From positions 62,001 to 126,000 of the forward strand of contig VXIS01000083.1 in the NCBI GenBank assembly GCA_008704415.1: DNA of 64,000 bases, in the 5' to 3' direction. Positions 11,839 through 21,751 of this stretch are shown in pieces. A program made the position numbers and the translations under genes. The DNA is from Sphaerosporella brunnea (taxonomy: Eukaryota; Ascomycota; Pezizomycetes; Pezizales; Pyronemataceae). A model generated the notes under the pieces. That model had not been told where the DNA came from. It did no database searches and saw only the letters and a list, made by a program, of their open reading frames with translations. Within the stretch, counting starts at the first letter, position 1; every line of letters begins with the position of its first letter.

Positions 11839-12008
11839 TGTTGAGACATGGAGTATGACTCTCTAGTCGATTCAAGTATGAACTAGTGATATACAAGGGC
11901 TTGTTTCTGACTCTTAAAGCAGCGGCTACTCGCACCTAGCTCTGTACCGCGAAGATATCGTATCTACCTACGTTCTTAGAGTCCACTGAGTGAAACCTAT
12001 CGTCAACA
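11839..12008 (+). repeat. 3' LTR of copia A
   Basis: It runs from TGTTGAGACATGG to ATCGTCAACA (170 bp). Closely related LTRs lie at 28544-28682 and 45568-45728. It contains 'GAACTAGTGATATACAAGG' and 'CTACGTTCTTAG', shared by all copies. Confidence 0.85.
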
Positions 12009-12386
12009 CAAGGCACTCGACGTTTCTAGCTTATTTGTTTTCATTCCACAACACTCGCTATAATTTTCTGTGCCATCAACGCTCCCCATCATGCTGAAAA
12101 CTCGAGCTGTCTCGATCCGGTCCTCTACCCTGAGCTCGAGCCAGCTCGGCTCGTAGGGGACGAAGGATCGGATCCGCTCGTCTCGTCAGCTCAAGTTTCT
12201 AGCTCGAGCTGGCTCGGGTCTTGCCCATCACTATGTTGGTGCTCAACGTGTTGTATCAGTGCGCGTGCTTTATCATAGGCATCGCAGTTGGGTCCGGAAA
12301 ACCGAGTGACATCAAGAGCAGCTCCAGCCCAGCGTGAATGGCAACCGGACCCACTTTGAGCATGAATGGGGCCGCGCAGTCCGGCA

Positions 12387-12394
12387 TATAAATA
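12387..12394 (+). promoter_or_regulatory. TATA box
   Basis: TATAAATA lies 54 bp upstream of the ATG at 12441, with an A/C-rich leader between them. This is standard spacing for a fungal gene. Confidence 0.6.
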
Positions 12395-12440
12395 CCAGAA
12401 CATACGGTCTCGTCCACAATCCTTCTACGCATCCACCACC

Positions 12441-13114
12441 ATGACGACACCGAAACTTGAGCACAAGCCTTCGGCACCACACAGCTCACACAAACGCTCG
12501 CGTTCCCCATCCTCCGACCCTGACGACGACGAGCAGTACAACCCCACTCCATGTCCAAGCCGCTGCAAGAAGACGAAGGCGAAGACTAAGGCGACCGGAT
12601 CCGGCACAGCAGCCGATCCAATTGACCTGACGGGGGACGACGATTCCGATTCCGAGAGCAACGACGAGGCCGCCCCAGCGCTTTTGCCACCAGCCACTGC
12701 CGCCAACCCGGGGAATCCGACCACCGGTGCTCCTCCGGCGACTCCCAGCGAGGAGGAGCTGTGGCTGCGTTGCAACTTCCCACGTCGCCGCTCCAACACC
12801 ATGTCAGGTATCCTGTGGACCACGTTTTGGCCAACAAGCCCAGTGGCCGACAAATTCGGCCGCATCCGGGTCGGCCGAAGCTGCTATTACGATGAAGCAG
12901 AGAATTGTAAGTGGTGGCTGTTCTCGAGTGTTGTAAGACGTTAACGTTGGTAGTTGTCCGTGACCTGGACGAGCTTGCGAAGCCAGTGCCGGGGGCACTC
13001 GGAAGGGCTGACTTTGGCCGTGCCTCGCTGCGCACCAGGCTCCGCGAGGCCGGTATCTGCCAGCCGATTGTGCGCGTGTTGGAGGAGAGGAGGTTGGGGT
13101 TTTTTAGGGGATGA
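12441..13114 (+). CDS. two-exon gene, unknown nuclear-type protein of 208 aa
   Basis: Exon 1 is 12441-12906 and exon 2 is 12954-13114, separated by a 47-bp intron (GTAAGT donor at 12907, GTTAAC branch-like site, TTGGTAG acceptor). The intron is phase 1, and splicing keeps the frame open to TGA at 13112-13114. Unspliced, the frame ends within the intron region. The N-terminal 90 residues are Ser/Pro/Asp rich with a basic cluster (CKKTKAKTKA) that would serve as a nuclear signal, followed by an acidic run. The C-terminal third is compact, with a WTTFWPTSP segment, and ends in RRLGFFRG. I recognise no domain. It is the best-supported ordinary gene in the first 20 kb, with a TATA box, an ACC-ATG start context and no internal stops. 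Confidence 0.6.
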
Positions 13115-13301
13115 ATGGGATCGGAAATACTTTGTTTTTCTTTTTTCTTTTTTTCTGTTTTTGCAATTCCCGATCAAGGAATCTGTAGCCACGGGCATGA
13201 TGGCTATAGTGGCAGGGCATTCATGAATCACACCACTGGTGTCTGTCAAAAGTGCTTGAGCCATCGCTCAGCTGAGGATACCCGCGTGTTTTATTTTGTC
13301 A

Positions 13302-13697
13302 CTAATTGATTTCCGCAATGGCTGGCAAAACTGTGAGCCCCGTCAACATTGATACCCGCCCAGAAAACAATCGGGTGACATTGCGGTTCGTCAAGCGGTT
13401 GCTAATATTGGTCCCGGGGGCTGCGCGACGTTGACGAAAGCCAGTGTTTACAACCAGGACCAGCGAGATCGGTGTAGGTGCATGGGGGGGTCTTCCCAAG
13501 GCGATAAGGTTGATACGGCCGGCGGGCGGATAGATGAGGTAGAGGAGGTCGTACGCCCAGAGGATGCGGCGATGGAGTGGAGGAGGTTCTACATTCAACT
13601 GGAGTTGATGATCGCTCATGTTGTGGTATTCTGGACAACTCAAAAACTTGGTGGTATCCTGCTTCTTTCGCAGGTTTCGGGGTGGTATGCTGGACAT
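13302..13697 (-). CDS. hypothetical ORF, 131 aa, convergent with the previous gene
   Basis: ATG at 13697 and stop at 13302. The middle (residues about 40-75) is hydrophobic and proline-containing, and the C-terminus ends in a hydrophobic segment. No domain is recognised. A second minus frame is open over part of the same stretch (13402-13638), so the assignment rests on start, stop and length only. Confidence 0.3.
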   Translation of the reverse strand: MSSIPPRNLRKKQDTTKFLSCPEYHNMSDHQLQLNVEPPPLHRRILWAYDLLYLIYPPAGRINLIALGRPPHAPTPISLVLVVNTGFRQRRAAPGTNISNRLTNRNVTRLFSGRVSMLTGLTVLPAIAEIN

Positions 13698-14229
13698 GTG
13701 CCGTATTTTGTATACACTAATGACATCTTCCTGCTAATGGTTGCCATTGAGTTGATAGACTGCAGGACGCAGGTCTGACCAACATACGAACTCTCCCCTG
13801 TTATCAAGCCCAACTGTGCGTATTCGAGCACAAAGTGTCTAGTTGAATGTACTCGGCGGTGCCGTGAAGTTGGTCGCACTTCCTGGAATGAGAAGACGTG
13901 GGGCTATTGCTTTGACGCAGAATCCAGAGACTTCGATGCCTATCTTTTTTTTTCCAACCCCAAAAATACCAAAAAGACTGTCAATGGCAAGATCAAGTGA
14001 GATTCAGTGACACAGTTTGTCTGATGGAAAAATGTCCGGTGCTCATCGGCTAAGCTTCTACATATTGTATTCTACATGACCTAGTATGCCGTTGCCCCCA
14101 CTCGCGCTCTCTTTCAGCTTGGAGACGAGTCGGCATGCTCTTTATCAAGTCATCCAGCGGCTCTTCAGTGACACTCTCCTAGGTAGCCTGTGAGGACGCC
14201 TCCAAAGCATGCGTGGTCGCGATCATCCC
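13698..14229. other. no gene seen
   Basis: A T-rich tract occurs near 13950. I see no repeat, promoter or ORF worth calling. Confidence 0.5.
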
Positions 14230-14640
14230 CTAAGTCTGCCCCGGCTCCGTTTCCAGATACAACGACAGAGCCTCAATAATATTGAGGTCTGGGCTGTGTT
14301 CAGGCCAATCAACAGTATCCATCTCATTTAACGTCCGGTACTCCTTGACGCATCCTTTATCGCCGGGGGCGCCGTCCGTTTGTTTTTGGGTTCGTTGAAA
14401 ATCGGTGGGCGGCCAGACCTCATGCGGTTCGAGGGACTTCCTTCTCGCTCCTTCGCTCGCTGAACGATTTTCTGGCATGTTTGTCTATCTATATTCAGCT
14501 TCTTCCCAATCACGGTCCACCCCATTCTCGCATGGTCACGTAGCGTAATAACTTCAGGGCGCTCGCAACGCTTCGTTTCTCGATGCCGAACTCGTCGGGA
14601 ATCACATTCGGGGGTTCCCTTGAGCTGCATGATGAGGGAG
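14230..14640 (-). pseudogene. Tc1/mariner transposase relic
   Basis: Reading the minus strand: an N-terminal helix-turn-helix block (MGWTVIGKKLNIDRQTCQKI, then SGRPPIF) lies at about 14410-14560. In another frame, the C-terminal DDE end follows (DWPEHSPDLNIIEAL, 14255-14300), which includes the third catalytic acid. The central part holding the first two aspartates is missing, so this is an internally deleted, frameshifted copy. Terminal inverted repeats were not found. Known: Tc1 transposases bind inverted repeats through paired HTH motifs and cut with a DDE/D triad. Confidence 0.8.
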
Positions 14641-15521
14641 ATTCCTTCGCTTCAATTTGCGGGTTGCGTTGGTTGCTGGGGTTTATGTGGGGCAAGGTGG
14701 AGAGTAAGGTATGAGATTCAAAAGGATTGATGAAGGTAGATATCTACCTCACGTTTTGAAGGTGGTAGGTAACGAGGATGCAAATGGTGATGACTGTTTG
14801 CGTTAGGTCTGTTTCCAAGCCTGTGGTATCAGATATTCGATAACCTGAGGGTAGGACACCCAAAGAGGAGTGCGATTTGATGCCTAGATTCTCTGCCTGA
14901 GGCTTTGAACCTGAAACCAAGTCTCGGCTGCGGTGTGAATTTGCCTCCCTGTGGTCGTTGGCCTGACCGACGAACCCGCTTTCGAGGTAATAGCTGTGGA
15001 CAACGTAGCCGTGACGTTTTGACTGCGCACATGAGAGATTGCGATATGTGGGTGGCGTGGCTCAACTTGAGCCCTAATGAACTCGATCGCCCATGGTTGC
15101 GGTCGCGGGTGAAATTCTCAACATTCACATATGTGTATCAATGCTTGCCGCAGGGTCGGTGGCCATGGATCCGGCTTGAGCCTAAAGCTCGAGACGAGAT
15201 CCCGAGCCGGCGCCAGGCGCCATATTCTTGGGCCGGTTTTGGCACGATTGAAAGCGGTACAGGATCGAGTTTTAATCTATGATTGATGGACCGCAGCTCA
15301 TATTAGCTAATTGCACAAGGAAGAACGCGGAAGGTGAACTGACTATCTGCGAACAGCGCATGACAGCCCATGAAGCTCCAAAAATGCGTCACAACGTTTG
15401 ATCCCCAAATCTTTATACCACCTATGCCCGATGTCAACCTCTCGCTGCCCAGTACTCGTGCCTCAGGTTGCTCGCCATTGATAGCTTAATCATGACACCG
15501 CTCGCTGCCGATGGCTCGGAC
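14641..15521. other. no gene seen
   Basis: CGAG-rich words near 15170-15210 resemble hAT subterminal repeats. The plus-strand ORF at 14905-15282 has no supporting feature. Confidence 0.45.
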
Positions 15522-15529
15522 ACCGTTTT

Positions 15530-16396
15530 TAGTGTTGCACACGAGCCGAGCCGGCTCGAAATATAATTGTTCAAGCTCGAGCTGGCTCGAACAAAAGTAG
15601 TTCAGGCTCGAGCTGAGCTCGAACTTTGTGATAGAATTTTGATACTCCGCTGGCATGCCGCTTCCGGGCGCAGTGACGAACCCCATCCCCTCATGACCCC
15701 ATGCCGAACCACCCTCCGACACCCGCACTGTAGGGATGTACATAGGTACGAGTGCCGATGGGTGCGGCTGGGTAGATAGACCTCGGGTTCTCGACCCTGC
15801 CTTCCAAACAACTTACCTTCACCTATCCTACCAGAACGCCGCTCCCTTTCCCCCAAGGGGCGCATCCGTCGAGTGACTCATGCCCGCACTTTCCAATGCC
15901 TTGGGTGCCGAGACACCATCGCAGCCAAATACTTATAGTGCTCAGTATGAGGACGAAGCCATGCGCGCTTTTTACAAGATGCTAGCTGGGAATTGGGGTG
16001 CGGAACACTCGGACTCCAGTGGAACCGACGGGGACACGGAGTCAGACCAGCCACCAAAGCGCAAGCGTCGACGGAACGTGAGAGTCTCGAATAAACATAG
16101 CAAGCCTCGAGAACTAGTCCGCTGCTGCCACTGCAACAAGCGTTGGGGTCCGTACGAATCTTCATACACTACCACCATGGATGTAGCAAACAGCGATCAT
16201 GATCAGGAAGAGGGCACAGACTTGGCCGCGGAAGCTCTTCCAGACTCAGGTTCTGATTTGACGGATCTATGGGACTGATAGGAGAGAACATAGAAAATAC
16301 CAGTTACCACGTTCCATAATTGTGCATACCAGCGTCATTTCATGTAGCAGGCTCGAGCCGGGCTCGAGCCACCTGTCCGGCTCGTGTGCAACACTA
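15530..16396 (+). mobile_element. hAT element, family H2, 867 bp
   Basis: Terminal inverted repeats TAGTGTTGCACACGAGCC and its complement are flanked by a perfect 8-bp duplication, ACCGTTTT (15522-15529 and 16397-16404). Eight-base duplications and a TAGTG.TGC start are typical of hAT. Subterminal repeats are GAGCTCG/GGCTCG words. It carries one small ORF (15880-16278) with the start of a BED finger, so it is a non-autonomous derivative. The related element is at 35679-36964. Isolated H2 ends occur at 22141-22160 and 23871-23890. Confidence 0.85.
15880..16278 (+). CDS. truncated BED-finger protein inside the H2 hAT
   Basis: An ORF of 132 aa from ATG 15880. It has an acidic Ser/Asp tract (SGTDGDTESD), then a basic nuclear-signal-like run (PPKRKRRR), then HSKPRELVRCCHCNKRWGPY at about residues 72-91. 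The last part matches the first half of a BED zinc finger (C-x2-C). In the sister element near 36.3 kb the same tract continues into the H-x4-H half, which here is replaced by an unrelated acidic C-terminus. So the ORF is a decapitated transposase N-terminus, possibly still able to enter the nucleus but unlikely to bind zinc properly. Whether it is expressed is unknown. Confidence 0.6.
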   Translation: MPALSNALGAETPSQPNTYSAQYEDEAMRAFYKMLAGNWGAEHSDSSGTDGDTESDQPPKRKRRRNVRVSNKHSKPRELVRCCHCNKRWGPYESSYTTTMDVANSDHDQEEGTDLAAEALPDSGSDLTDLWD

Positions 16397-17959
16397 ACCG
16401 TTTTAGATCTTCAGTGACCCGGCAATCCGCACTCTTCGTAGTCACATATGAAGGTCAGTTGGCGTTGCAACACTGTCCGGCAGTATAATGTTAGCATTAG
16501 AAGCTGCGTTTTGAGAGCTAGAGTGACCCTGCTTTTAGCCGGTGATGGATCGGCTCGAGCTGACGGGGCAAGCCTGGAAAACACAAAAGCCGGGTCGAGC
16601 GTACCCTGAGTCTCGACTCGAGCGTGTCCTGGTGGAGGTGCGGATTGAAGAAGCTAACGATCACCATCCTGCACAACGCAGCGTCAGCCATCCGCTCCCA
16701 CTAACGGCTTCCAAACTCCTACTTGGACGACTATGCCAGTGTCCGACAATGATGCTCATTTCTCGGAAGATAATTCGTTCAAAAGGGTAGCCCGTGCCCC
16801 TCAGGCGGTAATAACAAGAACTATTTCATTGTTACTGTTCGGTAGCCGTAGATGAACACGCTGGGTATCATTTCTGCGTCTGGCATCATGAGCTGCCTGG
16901 ACGAGGATAGCGGGACCGCGCACTCGAATTTGAATCTCACTGGAAACGTGTGGGGGCTCAGGTAAGTAACCTTTGGGGTCAATGTGGATATCGGACTACA
17001 CTAACAACAACCCCTCACTACCCTGCGCTTGGGACACTCACTCAATGCCACGACGGTATTTCCAACAATTCCCCCTGGACATAGTATACAAAATCCTCAT
17101 ACGCACCGCAGGTAGACGTTCCTTGGTCGTTTGGAAAGCCTGCCTTTCACTCATAATACTTGAGGACTGAGCGCACGGCCATGCGCATGGTTCCCAAAGC
17201 CGTTGATATCTGATCGGCGATTTCATCCCAGCACCCTTTGGGCGCCACGGAGACCATTTCATGTCGATATATTTGCGGTTCCGTGCTTTCGGCGGAATGC
17301 TAATGTTACACCCATCTCCCATAGTATCCTTCACGGTACCCCTTATGCGCTATGCCATCAACACCAAAGCGGATGGATACTCGACAGTACACAGACGTTA
17401 GATACCATTAACAGTGCGGCTGAATAGTCACGAGGGAAACCTTGAGTTACGAGGAGCTTAGTAACTTCTATCTACCGATCAGTGTGCCTACGGCAACTGT
17501 TATTGGCATAGAGGTTGCGATATCGTCATAGAAATTACGATATCAGCTCCCAACACTCAGAAGGTTTTCCTAGGGGTTACAATAACTCACGTCTCGTTGT
17601 GCCAGACAATCATACCGCTTTTTACCCGGTGGGTATTTGAGGGGAGCACCTCTCACGAGACCTGATAGGTGCCAAGTTGCATCCGCAATTAGTGACCACG
17701 TTATAGCTACTGCGGCACGTCAAACGAACTTGCTAGGCTTCAAGGCTTACGCGTTCTATCACGCCATAGCTGCAGAAGACTTTCCGAGTGGAAGTGGGGG
17801 TTATCCATAATCTCTGGTGAGACCTAGAAACTCAGTACCCTTATGGGGTAATCGGGGCAATTGTTGATCCGAGTATTGGAAATCAACTTGGAGCATCAAG
17901 GGTAGATGCATCAGGAAGTAACCCGAGGTAGTTCCCTCCCCCCCAGTGGAGGAGGCGTC

Positions 17960-18015
17960 ATCAGTTTTCTTTGTTTTAATCATGATGTATTCGGCCGCTT
18001 GCGGCCATGACATAC
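17960..18015 (+). repeat. dispersed short repeat, copy 1
   Basis: 'TTTGTTTTAATCATGATGTA' followed by 'TTCGGCCGCTTGCGGCCATG' recurs at 59176-59225 with few differences. It includes a small palindrome (GCGGCCATG preceded by GCCGC). Confidence 0.6.
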
Positions 18016-18376
18016 AGGAAAAAGAGACTATGCTACCCCTCGGGATACAGAAGCCCCGCTACCGGGGCCTGCGGCCCTCCTAAGGAAACGACAAAGGAAA
18101 TCGCACCAGATGTAAGAGCGCACCAAGGAAATTCATCACATCGTTAGGCGATTGGAAAGGAAATATCTGTCCACACATGATGCCAGCAGCCTACTTTAGT
18201 CGCACAAAGAAATCAAGGACCGCCTCCGTGCATCGGTCATTGGCCAGCAGGTGTACCACTAAGGTGGAGGGCCAGCGCCGCGTATGATATAAGCCATTTT
18301 GTAGTGTTGAAGTTAGGTAGGCGGTCTATTGTATCACAAACCATTTTTGCCCCCTACTGTGTGACAGTGTTCCTCA

Positions 18377-18416
18377 TAGCCCGCCCGTCGAGCTGAGCGA
18401 AATGACGGGCGGGCTA
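18377..18416. repeat. perfect 13-bp inverted repeat (hairpin)
   Basis: TAGCCCGCCCGTC and its exact complement GACGGGCGGGCTA are separated by a 14-base loop. There is no gene close enough to assign it as a terminator. Confidence 0.8.
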
Positions 18417-18901
18417 GCAGGCTTTTCCAGCGGATGCAAGGATCATGCGCTATTGGGAATGGAGCAACGGCTACACAGAAACACTCTTCAGTTGGGGTGA
18501 GAGATTCGTTTTCCAGTATCCGGGACACGTGATTTTTTGAGCCGTCCAAAATGTTTTTCACCCGTCGGCATTGAGCACCATGTACGGCGGCCTGTAATTC
18601 ATGGAACTACTAGGTGGCTTCGGAATCAACCTTCACATTCGGGGAATAGGTCTGTCTGTAGTGATGGCCATGAGCAAGACCGAGCAGAGCTTGCAAGGGG
18701 GATCGAGAATGATTGGCCCGGCCGGCTTAGTGTCCAAAATTGCTCACTAGTTGTAGCCGGCTCACGAGCATTCCCAAGGAAAAGTTAAGAATCCATTGTA
18801 CCCACTAGTACTACACACTTAACAAGTCGTAAAGTCACCGCAACACTGCCGCATCCTTTAATGCCATATCAAACCATTCCTGTCCAGGTATCCAGAATCA
18901 C

Positions 18902-19971
18902 TTAGGCTCTCTGCCAATAGTCACGATAGAGAAGCACCGATTGCACCGGCCTCTGGAGGATTCCCAACGTAGTCTCGTCCGGATCCGGTACCTCAGTCCA
19001 GCGGCCGTCGTCGCTACGCACGACCACATCATGTTGCACAATTGTCTTGTCCTTCCACTGGTCGTGGTCGACGCGCAGAGCCCCGAAAAAGCGCCTCTCG
19101 AGAGCCGATTTAACCTGGGAGATGGTGGCCGCGGCAACCATCAGTATGTTTTGAGTCGGTTCACGTTTCTCGGGAAACTTGATCAAGTGCATCTGCAGCG
19201 CGATGAATCTGCAGGTTGTGCCGTCGCTGGGCTGTTCGTTTTCGACGTCCGCGGACGGGACTCCGAGACCCGCAAACAGGGTGGGCGTTTTCGGGCACGC
19301 CTGGGAAGCTCGATTAAGTAGTCCTTGTACGAGGTCGCTACTAGTCGCATCCTCAATGTACAAGGAGTCAACGTCGGAGGGCGAGATTCCGTGGGTTGCG
19401 AGCTCACCGGCCGTCCCCAGCTGGCGCATGTATTCAACCACAATGTCGCGAAGGCATCCCACGGTGAGGTGGTGTGGCCGGGGAACCGCGAATTTAATGG
19501 CCAGCCGGTTGGGTTTCAACTCGATGGTAAGCAAGGATTCCGAGAACAGCGGCGCGCCAATGATGGTGAACTTTCCTGTGTAGTATGGCCACGAGAACGC
19601 CAGTACCGGCCAGCCTGCTTCATCAACGCAATCACCATACATATCCAGGACGACCTACAGGTCAATTTCGAGCCTTTCCGCGACAACCTGTTTCAGGGCC
19701 TAGTGGCCGCACCAGAAACCCGAACGTCAGCTTGCCGGGACCAACGCCCACCACCGGGAGTTGTGCATACCTGGTATGTCTGGATTTCGTCATTCGGGAT
19801 AAAATAAATCCTGGGGGATCCGAAGACGACAAACTTCAGCGGCGGAAGAGAGATCTCTCGCGGCCACGCGAGGACGTTAGGAAACGCGCGCGCCTGTGCG
19901 TGATAGGTTTCAGCCTCCAGGGTGAGCGGGTCCATCGCTCTGAGGTGATTCAGAGTACCAATGCTGGCCAT
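18902..19971 (-). pseudogene. two-copy gene family, copy 1 (unknown function)
   Basis: Reading the minus strand: exon 1 is 19971-19771 (67 codons from ATG). The intron is 19770-19700 (71 bp, GTATGC donor, CACTAG acceptor, phase 0). Exon 2 runs from 19699 to the stop at 18902. The frame is intact except for one TAG at 19655-19657, where the paralogue at 42.5-43.6 kb has CAG. The product would be about 320 aa, with a conserved core (WPVLAFSWPYYTGKF, PLFSESLLTIEL, LAIKF) and a conserved C-terminus (TLGILQRPVQSV). No known domain is recognised. Homology with the other copy covers the proximal promoter (to about 20215), both exons and the intron position, so these are true paralogues. The single stop may mean a recent pseudogene, a sequencing error or readthrough. 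Confidence 0.65.
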
Positions 19972-20349
19972 GATTGCGGAGCGGTGGAGTGGAATGCGGA
20001 TACCAGTACAATATGTGACTGCCGGGAACCTTTTGTGCGAACTGTGCAAACGACGATGGGGCTGGATTGGTGGGTGTGTTGGGCGCGACTTTTTCCAAAT
20101 AGCGGTGGCTGTGCGGGATCGAAACTGCGTGGCCCTGTACCTTAAGATTAAAGTAGGTAACCCAGGGACTTACCCTGACAAGCGCCGAATGATGTCAGGG
20201 TTTACCCTCGGTATCGGACAGCCTACGGACTATCCAACCCACTATTCAAACCTCGCGCAGTACCGCGCGGGCTCTCCACCGGGCAGCTGCCCTTGTGCTC
20301 TTGAGCGGCGGGCTGAAAACCACTGAGAAATATCCTTGGTGCGAGCATG

Positions 20350-20631
20350 TCACGGCAGACTGAAATCACGGTGCATCGGGACGTTGTGGGGCACACCCAA
20401 TGCTGTAGGTTGATTAAACACCTTCAAGAAACTATCTACGTGCACCGCAGACCGTTCGTGTTCCATTGTTGGAACCTGTTGCACAATATAATCGCGGTGG
20501 TCGTTGGCATCATGTAGAAACAGCAGTTCTTTGCATACCTTGAAGGCCGGGTTTGTGCATCGTGTAGGTTTCATCACTGCACTACTACTATGAGGGTTCC
20601 GTGCTCTCTGTCTGCCTACACCACAATGCAT
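20350..20631 (-). CDS. hypothetical ORF, 93 aa
   Basis: ATG at 20631 and stop at 20350. The C-terminal two thirds look protein-like (FLHDANDHRDYIVQQV, then VDSFLKVFNQPTALGVPHNV). A GTATGC inside the frame could be a donor, so this may be part of a longer gene. It is not conserved upstream of the 42.5-kb paralogue. No domain is recognised. Confidence 0.3.
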   Translation of the reverse strand: MHCGVGRQRARNPHSSSAVMKPTRCTNPAFKVCKELLFLHDANDHRDYIVQQVPTMEHERSAVHVDSFLKVFNQPTALGVPHNVPMHRDFSLP

Positions 20632-20670
20632 TTCGGACCGAGTATGAACGGGTGTAACAAGGTAGAACTG

Positions 20671-20690
20671 GGGTATCTGTAGAGATACCC
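20671..20690 (+). promoter_or_regulatory. conserved hairpin upstream of FIRS copy 1
   Basis: GGGTATCT-GTAG-AGATACCC, an 8-bp perfect stem. The same hairpin, with a 10-bp stem, lies upstream of FIRS copy 2 (32393-32416), about 220-240 bp before each ATG. Conservation over two diverged loci suggests a regulatory or RNA role. Confidence 0.55.
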
Positions 20691-20894
20691 TAGCGTTAGA
20701 TTTAAGCTATCTAGCGCTTGGTTCGGCCTTTCAAAAGGAAGAACCAGGCGCCAGGCTCCGTTCCTCGCAATCAACATGCTCTTGACACACGCCGCGTAAA
20801 TTCAGCCACATCTCTCCACCTATACCATCAACAACCTCCCTGCTTCTCGCCTTCCGTGTCTTCTTTTTTTCCTTATTCGATGTCTGTTCATATC

Positions 20895-21314
20895 ATGGCC
20901 GCATTCATTCGCAGTTTAATTCAGGGACGCGCTCCGGCTGCTGCTGCTGCTGACGCAGCAGTTGCGACTTTGGTGGCTGACGCTCTTGACGCTGCTGTTT
21001 CGACCCCCGCTGCTAACGGGGAAACCTCTCTAGCCACCGCTATCTAACTACCTATTCCACTCTACCGAGCCTTGCCTGGCAACCATACAATAGTGCCCTC
21101 GATTCCAGCGTCAGGTCAGTCCGAAGATGTCAAGAACCACAAGCTCAAGACCGACACCAGAGCTTCCGACAGTGTTTGCCTCCCGGCGCCGGCGGTTCAG
21201 GGAAACACCAGTCCCATTAACGTCGAGGTGCCCAATGATCATGGCGTGGACATTGCGTGGGATCTCAACGCCAATGGCACTGTTTCTGTGGTTACCTTCT
21301 CATTTGGTGGATGA
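20895..21314 (+). pseudogene. FIRS family copy 1, splice donor lost, 3' end capped by a MULE
   Basis: Exon 1 is 20895-21039 (MAAFIRSLIQG at the start, then an alanine/aspartate-rich tract). The expected 54-bp intron is 21040-21093 with a CAATAG acceptor, and exon 2 is 21094-21314. The donor is CTATCT, where the other loci have GTATCT, so splicing should fail and translation would stop at TAA 21045-21047. If it were spliced, the frame would be open (phase 1) to TGA 21312-21314. That stop is created by the junction with the MULE at 21313, so the original 3' end is lost. The TATA position reads TATGAA, against TATAAA in copy 2. Exon 2 shares a patterned segment (VDIAWDL, GTVS) with copy 3. Confidence 0.6.
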
Positions 21315-21412
21315 GGAAAGTGTTCATATGCCCGCCGATTTGCTAGCGCGTGCAGATATACCTTCGCGGGCTTTTTTGCCATTGAACCTCACCCCAAATT
21401 TTGTTCACCCAC

Positions 21413-21420
21413 TATATAAA
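21413..21420 (+). promoter_or_regulatory. TATA box of the MULE ORF
   Basis: TATATAAA lies 78 bp before the ATG at 21491, just inside the left inverted repeat. Confidence 0.55.
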
Positions 21421-21490
21421 AATTTTCTTCGCTACAATTTCGCATTCCAACAACCCCTACAATACCGTCAAAACCGCCATCATCTTCGAA

Positions 21491-21751
21491 ATGTCGATAC
21501 AAGAAGGAGACGAATTTGTTGATTTTAAAGCCGCGCTGCAGGACTGGGCAATGGCCAGATCCCACAAATTCGACTTTCGATACCAAAAATCCTATCGTAC
21601 GCGACATATCGTTGTCTGTGCTCACGCAGACTGTCCATTTCGTGTCAGCGCAGTCTACAATCCTGCACTGCAATGCGTTAAGATTATTTTGGGGGTGGAC
21701 GAACATATTTGTATCGGTGCAGCACCGGTTCACCTCCCTGTGGCGAATTAG
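21491..21751 (+). pseudogene. MULE transposase N-terminal (MuDR-type zinc domain) fragment
   Basis: ATG at 21491. Residues about 10-80 follow the MuDR N-terminal pattern: FKAALQDWAMARSHKF, a basic strand, VVCAHADCPFRV (C-x4-C), and HICIGA (H-x-C) as the second zinc pair. After TAG at 21749 the likely continuation is in another frame (near 21780-21840). The MULE catalytic domain is absent. The element is therefore non-autonomous, and the fragment would bind DNA at most. Confidence 0.7.

Larger units (their letters stand above)
9054..12008 (+). mobile_element. Ty1/copia retrotransposon, family A, with most of pol deleted
   Basis: Bounded by a shortened 5' LTR (9054-9147) and a fuller 3' LTR (11839-12008), both starting TGTT and ending CAACA. 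The order is primer-binding site, long repetitive leader, gag (9779-11051), then only the last codons of pol (…DGLTKPL…, stop at 11729), then a purine tract (ATAGGGGGAG) before the 3' LTR. Protease, integrase and reverse transcriptase are missing, so this is a deletion derivative. Flanking 5-mers (TTCGG, CAAGG) do not match. Relatives in the window: 27535-28682, 31800-32290 (minus) and 45568-46190. Confidence 0.85.
16405..18901. other. long stretch without a supported gene
   Basis: GC-mixed sequence. A CGAG-rich patch lies at 16540-16630. A possible short exon from ATG 16852 is followed by a GTAAGT donor at 16963. A plus ORF at 17044-17170 has an F-box-like start (FPLDIVYKIL) but no more of the domain. 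Two near-repeats of GATATCGTCATAG type occur at 17515-17545. No complete gene can be assembled. Confidence 0.45.

Noticed and set aside
9054..12008. Active copia element
   Set aside because: All pol enzymes are deleted, gag is frameshifted and the LTRs differ in length.
6989..12233. A very large hAT bounded by TAGTGATGGACACGAG (6989) and CTTGCCCATCACTA (12233)
   Set aside because: The 8-mers outside (CTCAGGGC and TGTTGGTG) do not match, and the inverted match is short.
17044..17170. F-box protein start (FPLDIVYKIL)
   Set aside because: Only about ten residues resemble an F-box; no upstream exon joins in frame and no downstream domain follows.
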